A stretch of DNA of 64,000 bases from contig WSYJ01000164.1 of assembly GCA_020186115.1 (NCBI GenBank), positions 124,001 to 188,000 of the forward strand, given 5' to 3'. The notes under the pieces were generated by a model, which saw nothing but the letters and a program-made list of their open reading frames with translations, was not told the DNA's origin and did not search any database. Source of the stretch: Histomonas meleagridis (lineage: Eukaryota; Parabasalia; Tritrichomonadida; Dientamoebidae). Within the stretch, counting starts at the first letter, position 1; each line of letters opens with the position of its first letter. Shown here piece by piece: positions 37,256 through 46,656 of this stretch. Position numbers and translations under genes: made by a program.

Positions 37256-39355
37256 TTATATTGTTTGTAGCCATTCCTGATTAAACGCCTCGAATCGTGG
37301 CCTTTTAATTTTCTCACCCACATTCTGATCGAATATCATCAAAGTATCCAACACCGAATTTGCCATAGAGTTCAGCACCTTATTTTTAGCGGACGAATGT
37401 TGAATAATTTTATTTATCACTTCGGAATGTTCCAATAATTCATTTCGTGACTCCTTATGAATCACCAATCGATAGAATGCGAACAAACATTGCGTTTGGA
37501 TATCCAAATCTTCTGGATACCATTTGAACACGTCAATGATTTTCGCGACTATTCCTTCGTTCACTAAAACCTTTGCAGGTTCTGAGAACAAAACGACTGA
37601 CGAAACGAATATAACACATTCCAAATGTAATTGTGGCAACAAATTTCGTTTGGACAAAATCTGCATCAATATTTTAATGAAGTTTTTATCCGAAGTGAAC
37701 AACTTTGCTCGTGATGAATTCATTTTACCTCGTGAAGATATTGCGAATATATCGCATAACATATCCATATTTTTATAATTATTAATAATCGCTTTAATTA
37801 TTTCATTATCAAAACCAGTCACAAGATTCGGCTGATTATCAGATATGTTACGTATTAATTTCAAGAGAATATTATTTTCTTGTGATTGAGTTTTCGTTGC
37901 TTGGATAAATATCTTTTTAATATTATCGGAAGTAAATGTCGAAGACTTCGATATAATTAATGAACAATCTTTGTCTTGAGCTAAGTTCATTATCATTATA
38001 AGTGATATCATTCGTTCATCACATTCAGTTGTAGCAGCTGAAATTATTGTGTTAATAATCGTTTCATTCTTTAATAATGAAAATGAGCCTTCGAATTGTG
38101 AACAATTATATAGGAATTTAATTAATGAACTTCGGATTTCGACATATGAACAAATCTTTTCGATGTTTTCGAAGACTTTTTTCTCTTTGAATTCTTCAAA
38201 CGTTTCGGAATGGAATGAAAACACAAAAAGTAATTCTAACGCTTCATTTAAAGCAGAGATTATATGAACTTTTCGTTCGGAATCAGTTAATGTCCATTTA
38301 AAGACATATTTGGAAATAGAATCAATGACTTGATCATATGGGAAATCAGACCAATTGACATTAACATTCGCAATCTTCCGTAAAAATAATAACGACTTGG
38401 TGACAAGTTCCGCATTTTTACGTTGGAGTAATAATATTAATGGCTCGACAACATTTTTGTTGACCATTTTCCGCATAACATTTGGATTAGACGCTAAATT
38501 ATATAAAAGCGATGTTATTAAGATAAATAATTGATTCTGTAATGAAATGTATTGTTGCATCTTTTCTTTGTTAAGGTTTTTGTCTGCAACATTAGTCAAC
38601 ACAACTTGTGCATGTAATAATGATAACGAAATTGAGCCAATTTTGAACTTACCAAGAATGTCTTGAAAGTTGGCAAAATAAGACATCTTCTCAAAAATCG
38701 TCATGATGTAAATACACGCATTAAGTGATGAAGCTGCAAATTTCTTGAGACCGTTTATGAGGGTATTCATCAAAGGCTCGTGTTGAATGATAAGTGTGAG
38801 GTTACGATCATATTGGGCAATGTCAACAAGGGTTTGAAGGGTTTGGATGCATTCATTTTCTTTCCCCCAATGAATCTTTTGTAATGCATCATGAAGAAGA
38901 TTATCAACTTCGGCTTTGGAGAGCTTAAGAGCTAAGCCTGCACTCTCAGGTCGTGAAAGATTGGAACAACTGGAGCTTTTGGATCGATTTGGTTTAGATG
39001 CTTCATCTTGTAATGACTGATATGAAAACCTTCGTGCTATTGGTGTATTGCCAGTTTGCATTTGGAGTTCTCGTAAGGCAGTCATAAGATCATTTCTTTT
39101 CTTTTCAGATAATAAATCAGATTGACCTATCAATGAATCTGCGACTTCTTCGAGATCAGTGTATCTACTAAGACCATTAAAAGAAATTTGAATCTCTTTG
39201 GGCTTCGTTCTACTTGCTACAAGATTATATTGTGAATCTAAAACATCAACTTGGACTGTATAATGAACTATAATAGAAGAAGTGCTTGGAACAGCTTCGA
39301 ATTCACCTGGGATTTTTTGTCTAGTAATATTAAAATACCCTCCATTTCCTTGCAT
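37256..39355 (-). CDS. Armadillo/HEAT-type helical-repeat protein (699 aa)
   Basis: ATG at 39355; TTTAACGTATACTTCAAT lies 20-35 nt upstream, and a GC block GGGGGGCCCC sits at 39386-39395. The N-terminal ~130 residues contain a beta-rich piece (SIIVHYTVQVDVLDS) and a Ser-rich linker (RSKSSSCSNLSRPES) that could be phosphorylated. From ~150 to the end, repeated helix pairs ('LTNVADKNLNKEKMQQYISL', 'VVEPLILLLQRKNAELVTK', 'KVLVNEGIVAKIIDVFKWY') form an ARM-type solenoid of perhaps ten units. Resembles flagellar or kinesin-associated ARM proteins in general layout, but no family is assigned. Confidence 0.7.
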   Translation of the reverse strand: MQGNGGYFNITRQKIPGEFEAVPSTSSIIVHYTVQVDVLDSQYNLVASRTKPKEIQISFNGLSRYTDLEEVADSLIGQSDLLSEKKRNDLMTALRELQMQTGNTPIARRFSYQSLQDEASKPNRSKSSSCSNLSRPESAGLALKLSKAEVDNLLHDALQKIHWGKENECIQTLQTLVDIAQYDRNLTLIIQHEPLMNTLINGLKKFAASSLNACIYIMTIFEKMSYFANFQDILGKFKIGSISLSLLHAQVVLTNVADKNLNKEKMQQYISLQNQLFILITSLLYNLASNPNVMRKMVNKNVVEPLILLLQRKNAELVTKSLLFLRKIANVNVNWSDFPYDQVIDSISKYVFKWTLTDSERKVHIISALNEALELLFVFSFHSETFEEFKEKKVFENIEKICSYVEIRSSLIKFLYNCSQFEGSFSLLKNETIINTIISAATTECDERMISLIMIMNLAQDKDCSLIISKSSTFTSDNIKKIFIQATKTQSQENNILLKLIRNISDNQPNLVTGFDNEIIKAIINNYKNMDMLCDIFAISSRGKMNSSRAKLFTSDKNFIKILMQILSKRNLLPQLHLECVIFVSSVVLFSEPAKVLVNEGIVAKIIDVFKWYPEDLDIQTQCLFAFYRLVIHKESRNELLEHSEVINKIIQHSSAKNKVLNSMANSVLDTLMIFDQNVGEKIKRPRFEAFNQEWLQTI

Positions 39356-39510
39356 TTGGTGGATTGAAGTATACGTTAAATTAATGGGGGGCCCCGAATT
39401 CGTAAATTTTGAGAAAATTTTAAACGTTCATTATCATCACACTCGAAAAAAAAAATAAATTTTAAAACAATTTATTAAAACATTTCATGAACGCAAAAAC
39501 AAATCATAAT

Positions 39511-40065
39511 TCATTGTTCATTATTTGTAGGTTTGCTAAGCCTTGAACAAAAAACTGACAGCACAAATATAACAATAGAAAAAATGATATGAATTAATAT
39601 ATATACTGGCATCCTCCGAAAGAACATGATGGCACCAAGGAGTAGTGAAATAATTCCGGATATTATCAAAATGTTGAACCTAATAAAAATCATTTTATAA
39701 ATAAAATTCACTATAGAGTAAACTTTGTTTATCTTTTGAACCAACAAAGCTAAGATATTTTGATCAACTTCATTTAAATAGTTTTCAGATAATGGAGGGA
39801 AAAGAATACGAACAATTCCTTCTGGTAGTATTTTAAACAATATTATCAAAAAATAAATGGCAATAAAATATAAAAGCGTATCTACTGGTTCAATAAATTT
39901 GTTTTTGAAATTAAAAAAGATTTGAAATGTCAAAATCAAAAATATAAGAATGATTCCTTTTTTAGAATTTGGATGAAAAAAGCGGATAAAGTTCATCAAC
40001 GTTTGCTTATTTTTGCGAATAAATTCTTTTTCCCAAAGGCTTTGAGCCTCATCACTCCCCACCAT
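39511..40065 (-). CDS. Reticulon-homology-like membrane protein (184 aa)
   Basis: The frame extends upstream to an alternative codon, but the ATG at 40065 (MVGSDEAQSLWEKEF) is the best start. Two hydrophobic hairpins are visible, about residues 37-85 (GIILIFLILTFQIFF, 'TLLYFIAIYFLIILF') and 130-175 ('FNILIISGIISLLLGAIMFF', 'YILIHIIFSIVIFVLSVF'). That paired-hairpin layout is typical of reticulon/ARL6IP1-type ER-shaping proteins. The protein encoded at 41133-41744 has the same design. Its start is 172 bases from that of a divergent Rab-like gene. Confidence 0.5.
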   Translation of the reverse strand: MVGSDEAQSLWEKEFIRKNKQTLMNFIRFFHPNSKKGIILIFLILTFQIFFNFKNKFIEPVDTLLYFIAIYFLIILFKILPEGIVRILFPPLSENYLNEVDQNILALLVQKINKVYSIVNFIYKMIFIRFNILIISGIISLLLGAIMFFRRMPVYILIHIIFSIVIFVLSVFCSRLSKPTNNEQ

Positions 40066-40236
40066 TTTGGTCCGGGGGTTATTATTCAAAATAGAATTTT
40101 TTTTGAAAAAAAAAGCCAATTCAATTGTCCGATAGTAGTAGATCAATCAAAATTGAATGCATTTTTTACAAATTGAAGGAACCAGTAAGCAACCCACAAA
40201 GGCCAATTTCGGGGTGGTCTGTTCGGCTGAACGAGC

Positions 40237-40806
40237 ATGGAGCTAAACGCAAAAGTTGTATTCATTGGCCCTCCAAATTCAGGTAAATCAAGTATTTTCA
40301 ACAGATATTCTTCTAATGTGTTTGTTCAAGATTTGCCATCAAGTACACAGCCCGCATTATTTAAAAAGCAATATCAATGTAAAAACGGAAAAAAATTAGG
40401 TGTTGAGTACTGGGACACCGCTGGACAAGAACGGTATCGTGCGTTATCGCCATTGTTTTATCAAAAAGCAAATATAGCTTTAATAATTTTTGATTTAACA
40501 GATAGAGATAGTTTTGAACAAGCGCTTGAATGGAGTGAACAAGCATGTGATCAAAGCAGTGATGCTCCACTTCAACAAATTCTTGTTGGAAACAAATGTG
40601 ATTTGGACAATAAAAAAATTTCTATTGAAGAAATGCAAGAATGTGGAGAAAAAATGCACGCACCTGTTTTCCAAACAAGCGCAAAAACCGGTGAAGGAAT
40701 TAATTTATTGTTTGAATCTGTTGTTGAACTTTTATCGCTTGATAACCAAATTAAATTTGAATCTTCATTACCAGAACCGAAGGCTGGTTCCAGATGTTGT
40801 TCATAA
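40237..40806 (+). CDS. Rab-family small GTPase (189 aa)
   Basis: All G motifs are present: P-loop GPPNSGKSS (residues 11-19), Thr37 region of switch I, WDTAGQERYRAL (59-70), NKCD (119-122) and TSAK (147-150). The C-terminus is RCCS, a geranylgeranylation-type double Cys, so it is a membrane-anchored trafficking GTPase. The P-loop is unusual in having GPPNSGKS in place of the common GDSxVGKS/T, and switch I lacks the standard TIGxxF motif. Both suggest a lineage-specific Rab whose specificity cannot be named. The ATG has AACG (40230-40233) 4 nt upstream. Confidence 0.88.
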   Translation: MELNAKVVFIGPPNSGKSSIFNRYSSNVFVQDLPSSTQPALFKKQYQCKNGKKLGVEYWDTAGQERYRALSPLFYQKANIALIIFDLTDRDSFEQALEWSEQACDQSSDAPLQQILVGNKCDLDNKKISIEEMQECGEKMHAPVFQTSAKTGEGINLLFESVVELLSLDNQIKFESSLPEPKAGSRCCS

Positions 40807-41132
40807 TTAATATCATGTAAATTTAAATTTTAATCATGCATACTCAAATCTTTTTTTGTTCATAAAATTTCATTAAAATTTTCTTTTTGGCCGTTCTCTT
40901 TGATTTAGGTTAGCAAAAGCAATTAACCCTTAAGGTTGTTACCCAAACTAAAAAAAAAAAAAAAAAAACAATTTTTTACTACAAAGCACTTAACAACCAT
41001 CCACTTTTTGTATGGGCCAAGGTTGCTGAAACGATCATTTCAATTCAATTTTTTGAGTGCTTCAAATTAGATGGTTGTATGTAGCCGCTTATTTTTGAGT
41101 TAATAGTGACGGTTTATTTATTCACAAAGCCT
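40807..41132. other. Intergenic region with 19-base A run
   Basis: Contains A-run 40950-40968. Short inverted matches (GGTTGTTA at about 40934; TAACAACC at about 40988) could form a weak stem. TCACA at 41121-41125 fits the Inr consensus about 10 nt before the next ATG. No gene. Confidence 0.4.
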
Positions 41133-41744
41133 ATGTCTGAGGAAGCACCAAAGTGCGAACAATGCGGCGGATGCCCATGTAAGGACCCTAAGAAACTTGA
41201 AAATATGCTCAAGCCATATGAAAAGCATGTTGATCAAATCCAAGCAATGTTATTCTGGAGGAATCCAATTCCAATGGCAATTCTTCTTGTTCTTGTCAAC
41301 CTTCTTTTCTTTATCATCTACAAATTGAACTTGTCTTTTGTCCCAACAATGTTGTTACTCGGTACTATTTATGTTCTTTTCAAAGTTGTTAAGAAAATTG
41401 CTGGAGAAAAGATCGCACCAATCTTATTCAAACCAATTGAAAATAAGGAAGGAACATACAAAATTTATCCACTTGAAAAGGTTTGTGAAACAATTTCATG
41501 CCTTGTCGGAAAGATTTCATGTCTCACAGGCCGTGTTAAAGCAGGTGACAAGCCAACAATTGGAACAGCTTTAATCCCACTTGCTGTTTTATCTGGTCTC
41601 TTCTTATTTTTCTTGATCACAGGAACATTCTGGTTAAACTTTGTTCTTGTTAACCTTATTCTCCTTCTTCCAGCCGTCATTTTCCATCCAAAGGTTTTGG
41701 AAAAGATCCAACCATATTTTGCAAAATGCCAAAAGAAAGACTAA
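41133..41744 (+). CDS. Reticulon-homology-like membrane protein with Cys-rich N-terminus (203 aa)
   Basis: The frame opens at a GTG (41106); the ATG at 41133 (MSEEAPKCEQCGGCPCKDPK) is used. The N-terminus holds a CxxCxxCxC cluster at residues 8-16 that might bind metal or be lipidated. Two hydrophobic hairpins follow, residues ~47-87 ('PIPMAILLVLVNLLFFIIYK', 'VPTMLLLGTIYVLFKVV') and ~147-187 ('ALIPLAVLSGLFLFFLI', 'LNFVLVNLILLLPAVIF'), spaced by a ~60-residue loop, the topology of reticulon/ARL6IP1 proteins. It has less biased codon use than its neighbours, as expected of a well-expressed gene. Confidence 0.6.
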   Translation: MSEEAPKCEQCGGCPCKDPKKLENMLKPYEKHVDQIQAMLFWRNPIPMAILLVLVNLLFFIIYKLNLSFVPTMLLLGTIYVLFKVVKKIAGEKIAPILFKPIENKEGTYKIYPLEKVCETISCLVGKISCLTGRVKAGDKPTIGTALIPLAVLSGLFLFFLITGTFWLNFVLVNLILLLPAVIFHPKVLEKIQPYFAKCQKKD

Positions 41745-41859
41745 AAACATCATTGATTTACACTTTTTGCTTAAACTTTTCAATTCTTAAATCATAACTT
41801 TGTTTTGAGCCAAATGTCAAGACTAAATCTGTTTTCTTATTGAGTTTAATGTTTAACTA

Positions 41860-42182
41860 CAGTCCAGGACAAGTAAAAATTTAACCATTGGTTCCCAATG
41901 GATTTATTATTATAGGACTTTATATAGAGATGAATGGAAAATACCCATCAGAAAGCGGTTTACGGTTATAAACGTGCGAAAGCCGAAAGACATATGTTTT
42001 ACACATAAATTACTTTCTTTGTTTGAATAAAAATTTTAATTTAATGAATCTTTTTTTCTGCCAACGGGTATCTCCTGTCGTCCAATGATTAATTTCAATC
42101 GGCTCGCTTCAAAACCGCAACAGCTTAAAAGTGCCGTGGGTATTTTCTTCGGCCAATGGGGATTTTTAGTTGTCTGGAACTG
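41860..42182. mobile_element. Degraded Tc1-like TIR element (about 323 bp)
   Basis: Left end TA-CAGTCCAGGACAAGTAAAAA and right end (inverted) CAGTTCCAGACAACTAAAAA are imperfect inverted copies, both followed inward by CCATTGG. The left flank is TA; the right flank has decayed to TT. The start is close to the outer element at 26220 (CAGTCC...GACA). No coding capacity: a MITE-like relic. Confidence 0.7.
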
Positions 42183-42397
42183 TTCATTCGGAATTTTATT
42201 TGATTATTTTATACAACTTATAAGTATTAATGCATTGATCACAGAATATCAAATTTAACATTTTCTAGAAAATTCTGGAAGAATAGGAATAATGATTTGA
42301 TTTTAAACAATGATAAAAATATCCATAAACCAATCGAATATTTTTTATTTATAGTTTTCATAAAAAATCAGTTTCAAAATATCTTTATATGTATGTT

Positions 42398-43105
42398 CTA
42401 AATGAAATCAAAATCACCGCAATCAAAATAATATATAATATTATCAGGAAATAATTTTTCAATAGTTTCATCATATTTAATTGGACTATTGACATTATTA
42501 TTTATTTTATCATTATTAGTATATACGTTTTTTGGTGTATCTGAAACAGTAATTGTTGATAATGAAGAATTTGAAGAAGAAGCTGAAATACAAGGGGAAC
42601 TAGAGCATGAAGAATTAAATGCGTTTTGATAAATTATAGGAGAACAATGTGATATTTTGTTCTTATTATCTTCATTATTAATTTCATGTACAACGTTTAT
42701 AATATAATCTTTGATTTGAGTCCAATGCATACAAAACCATGCTTTTGCACCTGTTTTTGTTCTCCATGCAGCTCTATCCGTATGAAGATTAAATTTTTCA
42801 CAAGTCATTCTTTGAATTTTTCGTATGGTATTCATTTTTTGGGTACATTTAGATATTGAAAATGCATCAGTAACTTCTGGTAAGTACTTTCCATATAAAA
42901 ACAATCTTTCTTTAACTAATGTTTTTTCTCGTTCTCCACCTGACATGTATAATTGGTGAACTTCTTTTTTATCTTGTTGTTCCTTTGCATATTTTATAAT
43001 TTTGGTTGTTGTTTCATCTGTCTTTTCATGTTCAACTAAATCTAGTTGCTGTGTGTTTTCATTGATTGAACCATCTTGATATAGTGAGTTTGCAAGATCG
43101 AACAT
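42398..43105 (-). CDS. Hypothetical protein, Ser/Asn-rich C-terminus (235 aa)
   Basis: The frame extends to a TTG at 43141. The ATG at 43105 (MFDLANSLYQDGS) is preceded by a TCATT Inr-like site and an AACGTT box, so it is preferred. Residues ~75-145 form a basic helical region ('LFLYGKYLPEVTDAFSISK', 'MNTIRKIQRMTCEKFNLHTD', 'AWFCMHWTQIKDYIINVV') that could bind nucleic acid; the rest is low complexity (SSCSSSPCISASSSNSSLS). I do not recognise a family. It lies just beyond the small TIR relic. Confidence 0.6.
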   Translation of the reverse strand: MFDLANSLYQDGSINENTQQLDLVEHEKTDETTTKIIKYAKEQQDKKEVHQLYMSGGEREKTLVKERLFLYGKYLPEVTDAFSISKCTQKMNTIRKIQRMTCEKFNLHTDRAAWRTKTGAKAWFCMHWTQIKDYIINVVHEINNEDNKNKISHCSPIIYQNAFNSSCSSSPCISASSSNSSLSTITVSDTPKNVYTNNDKINNNVNSPIKYDETIEKLFPDNIIYYFDCGDFDFI

Positions 43106-43111
43106 CTTAGA

Positions 43112-43145
43112 AATGAATGGTGTAAATGCTATTCTTTTCAACGTT
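43112..43145 (-). promoter_or_regulatory. AACGTT box plus TCATT Inr-like site
   Basis: AACGTT at 43140-43145 and TCATT (coding strand) at 43112-43116, the latter about 9 nt before the ATG at 43105; the same spacing pattern as at 9611-9638. Confidence 0.4.
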
Positions 43146-43819
43146 GTGGCTATTCCATAAATTCAATTTTTTACAGTGTGTTCTATTTTGACATAGATTA
43201 ATTTTATGTATTCAATTTATTTAAATTCTGTCTTCATAAAATTCTAGCATAAAATGTCGTAAATTTTACGATGAATGTAACCAATTACATTTTATCTTAT
43301 GAAATATAATGACACCATTAAAACCGACTGAATGCGATAATTTTTTTAGATTAGTTATGAAAATTAAAAATAATTGCAATTCATAAATTTTAAGGGTTAC
43401 TTTTTAGATATTTTTATGTAACATGAATACAATACAATGTAATAGACACATTTTCACTTTATATTTTTAAATATTTATTCTAAATGAATCGAAATCAAAT
43501 TTCAAAATCAAAAAGTCATAACAATATTCCTTTTTCATTTAGTCATTTCTCATTGTAGTTAGAGTGTTTCATAGTGATTTTCATATGTACGAGTTTTTAA
43601 AATAATTTAGAAATGATTAATTTGGAAATAATATAAAATTGCTCAAAATAATTGCTAACTCTTTAGTTCAAGCAAATTTATTTCAACAATAGATTGTGGT
43701 TAAATGATTAGTTTTCATTAAAATTTGCTCATTGAGAAAGAAGCAAAACAATTAGTAAAAGGCCATTGAGCAAACGTGCACGTTTATAAATTACAATAAA
43801 CTTATTGTAATAAAAAGAA
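43146..43819. other. AT-rich divergent intergenic region
   Basis: About 670 bases between divergent genes; AAACGTGCACG near 43772 is the only notable box, about 45 nt before the next ATG. No gene seen. Confidence 0.5.
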
Positions 43820-45145
43820 ATGGAAAACGAAGATAAAACAGGAAACAAGAATAATAATCCATCAGGTGAAGGACCGTCAACATTTTTAACAGATTCAAGT
43901 GACGAAAATTCTTCTGATAATGAAATCATTTCTTTTATTCAAGAAAAATCTCAACATTTAGTTCAAGAAATCCCACAGAACATAGAAGATTCAGAGCAAA
44001 TTGAAAATGTTGAAGTAAATGAATTAGAAAAAACAGGAATTGAACATGAAGAACCTCCAGCTCCTCCACCAATAACATTGAATCCAGCAAAGTTATTAGC
44101 AGAGAAGTTACGAGAGCGAGGGAAAAATGCTAAAGCTCAAACACAAACGCTTATTCTTTCTGGAAGTAATGACAAATGTGAGGATGAAAGACTCAAAGTA
44201 ATTATCAGCAAAAAGCAAGCGCGTGAAGTTCATCGAAAGAAACTTTTTTATGCGCATTCTAAATCTATTCTTAAAGAGATCAAAGAGGAGCCTAATCAAG
44301 CCATCCAAGACGAAGAGTTTGAAGAAGAAGAAGAGGAAGAAGACATAAACAGTGAAGACAATGACCCATCGACCAAAGAAGTTCTTCAAACAGACATTGC
44401 AAAAGCCGCAATTGAAGAATTGAAAAAAGAGGAAACAACAAAAGAAGAACTTTCTCCTGAAGAAATGGAGCGTCGTCTCTATGAACGTGTTGTAGAGATG
44501 CGACTTTCGGAAGATCTTGAAGAGATCAAACAAATCATCAGAATCATCACTGGTCAATGGCGAAGTGGTCGACTACGTTTTGGTGGCGGCACTGAGGAAG
44601 GCTTAAATAAAGCCTTTGAAGGCAGCGAGAAAGAGAAGAAAGATCTCGAAGAGAAGCGACAAATATACAAACAAAGGAAACAAAGAAAAGGCGAAGCGCG
44701 CAAAATAACTGCGGAAAAAATATCACAGATCATTGAGAAGGCTATGTGGGTACAAGCCGGAAATTCCGAAGATGCATCCACAAGTGATGTATTAAGAGGT
44801 GAACTTGCAAAAGTTGGTGATAATGACCCACGAAAAGAAATCCTTGAAAGACTTGAGTTAAATGCTTTTCTACAGGAAAAAAGAGCACAAGATGCACTTA
44901 ATGAAAGAAGAAAATCGAAATCAAAAATGGTCAGAGTCGAAAGGTCATCTTCAAATGATCACTTTGGTCCTTCGGGAATTAAGTTAAAGGCTTCGGATAT
45001 TTCAAAGAAACAAAGTAACTTCTCTTTCGTGATTAGAGATAAAATTCAGGACGAAAAACCGAAGAAAAAAATGCCTTCGAGAAAAAATGTATCAGAAGCA
45101 AATAAGGAGTTGGAAGCATTTATTAATCATTTAAATAACCAATAA
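43820..45145 (+). CDS. Acidic/charged, mostly disordered protein (441 aa)
   Basis: ATG at 43820. Residues 1-100 are acidic and Ser-rich; a run of eight Glu (EEFEEEEEEEDINSED) lies near 170; residues 185-330 are charged helix ('EELKKEETTKEELSPEEMER', 'KKDLEEKRQIYKQRKQRKGE'); a basic C-terminus follows (KKKMPSRKNVSEANKELE). The overall pattern (acidic patches, KLLAEKLRERGKNAK, long charged helices) suggests a nuclear chromatin or replication-fork factor such as a claspin/Mrc1-type protein, but no diagnostic motif is seen. Not assigned. Confidence 0.65.
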   Translation: MENEDKTGNKNNNPSGEGPSTFLTDSSDENSSDNEIISFIQEKSQHLVQEIPQNIEDSEQIENVEVNELEKTGIEHEEPPAPPPITLNPAKLLAEKLRERGKNAKAQTQTLILSGSNDKCEDERLKVIISKKQAREVHRKKLFYAHSKSILKEIKEEPNQAIQDEEFEEEEEEEDINSEDNDPSTKEVLQTDIAKAAIEELKKEETTKEELSPEEMERRLYERVVEMRLSEDLEEIKQIIRIITGQWRSGRLRFGGGTEEGLNKAFEGSEKEKKDLEEKRQIYKQRKQRKGEARKITAEKISQIIEKAMWVQAGNSEDASTSDVLRGELAKVGDNDPRKEILERLELNAFLQEKRAQDALNERRKSKSKMVRVERSSSNDHFGPSGIKLKASDISKKQSNFSFVIRDKIQDEKPKKKMPSRKNVSEANKELEAFINHLNNQ

Positions 45146-45535
45146 AATATAAATATTTATTAAAAACAAATCGTATTTATATTTATATATTCCTTACTTT
45201 TGATTATTTAATTTTTCCAATATTACTTAATAGAAAATATTATTCAATATTTAATATTTCTCCAATCATTTCCTTACTGCAATTACTAATAATTTCTGAT
45301 GATAGATTATAGTGCATCAAAAAAAGTTGAAACTTTGAAATGTTTTTAATTAATGCTCATTCTATTTTGAGTTTTATGGTTATTTATAGATTGCAAACAA
45401 AACAGATCGTCATCACATTATTTCAGCAATTCATTAGTATTATTCATAAAATTTTATTTCATTGTTGAATGAGTAAAACATTATAATTTTTTCTTCTTTC
45501 AAAAACATTTTTCGTATAATAAAAACATTTATTCA
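45146..45535. other. AT-rich intergenic region between convergent genes
   Basis: About 390 bases; nothing recognisable. Confidence 0.55.
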
Positions 45536-46546
45536 TTACTCAAAGCTAAACTCAAATGCCTGATCGAAGAACGAATTTGGGTCGAACTCGTCTTCATCTG
45601 TTGGGAACTTTGGCGGCATCAAGTCGGGGATTGGCAATGGGTCCTGGAACGTCACGTGGTTTTGCAGGTGCGGAACAGGGAAAACGTTCGGCCGCGACGC
45701 TTTTGGCTTAAATTCGCCCGACTGAAGGTCGAGTGGCTGCATCACAGAAGGGTTACTACCAATTGGCGATGTCGGAGATGGGAACGATATCTGATCTTGA
45801 GATGGATGAAGCTTGAAACCGGTGGAGAGGGAACGCGGTCGGCGATTGATAGCTTGCGGCATAAGAATGTATCTTGCCCTGGAAAGGTGCATGAAAAGAT
45901 CTGTTCGACGTGATAATTCGCGTGATACGCTCCGACGAGATATTGGTTTATTACCGCCAACTGTGGATAAACAAAGGTTCCAATGAAGCTCTTCGACAGA
46001 GGCACCTTGTGGGAAGTTAGAAAAGGCACTGATTAAGGCTTGGGAAATATTATCGAAATTCTTGGGAACTGGAGGCTTTTGCCCGGTAAACCAATATTTC
46101 CCATCTTCAAGTTGACTAAATTCATTACTGTGCTCATGAAGGAAATTTTCAAACAATTTGATATCAGCACCATTTAATTCAGTAAATTCAACAAATTGTT
46201 CAAGTGTCATTGGACCATTGGTGGTAAGCATTTGTTCAATTGAGGTAGATATTGTCGCGTCACTAAGGAATAAAGGATTGTTGGGTCGTATTGCCCACAA
46301 ACATGTTCTTGGTGGGCCTGCTCGAACAAAAAAATCCGAACTAGAGAGAACACTTGAGATTCTCCTTCTGGAAATTGTTGAACATGGGACAGTTCCGTTC
46401 GATTTTGTATTTAAAAAGAAATTAGGATTTTGCATTGCTTCGAAAATTCTGTCCAGGCTGAGCATTGAAGTTTGCTCTTGTCTGTAGATATGTGTAATAA
46501 GGTCAATCAATGAATCGAATACCATGGATTGGTCGTTCGACGACAT
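45536..46546 (-). CDS. Winged-helix-like DNA-binding protein (336 aa)
   Basis: ATG at 46546. Two similar ~80-residue modules are visible at about residues 10-75 and 165-230. Both end in a pattern of 'SRRRISSVLSSSDFFVRAG' or 'SRRSVSRELSRRTDLFMHLS' followed by a hydrophobic strand (CLWAIRP; YILMPQ). This is the helix3-wing layout of winged-helix/HARE-HTH folds. A third, weaker unit (MTLEQFVEFTE...KYWFTG) lies between. The C-terminus is Pro/Phe-rich. Probably a transcriptional regulator; trichomonad Initiator-binding proteins are also winged-helix, but I cannot show relation. GC content is higher than in neighbours in the 3' third. Confidence 0.6.
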   Translation of the reverse strand: MSSNDQSMVFDSLIDLITHIYRQEQTSMLSLDRIFEAMQNPNFFLNTKSNGTVPCSTISRRRISSVLSSSDFFVRAGPPRTCLWAIRPNNPLFLSDATISTSIEQMLTTNGPMTLEQFVEFTELNGADIKLFENFLHEHSNEFSQLEDGKYWFTGQKPPVPKNFDNISQALISAFSNFPQGASVEELHWNLCLSTVGGNKPISRRSVSRELSRRTDLFMHLSRARYILMPQAINRRPRSLSTGFKLHPSQDQISFPSPTSPIGSNPSVMQPLDLQSGEFKPKASRPNVFPVPHLQNHVTFQDPLPIPDLMPPKFPTDEDEFDPNSFFDQAFEFSFE

Positions 46547-46656
46547 TTTTCCTCTGGTGCACTGACCTTTTAAAAATTCAAAAATTAAATGATTTACGTC
46601 ATTGTAAAAAATGTTAGCTTGATTTCAATTGTTTACATATAGGTGATTTTGTTTGA

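Noticed and set aside
40930-41090. Inverted matches suggesting a structured RNA
   Set aside because: The matching blocks are short and not collinear, so no convincing stem forms.
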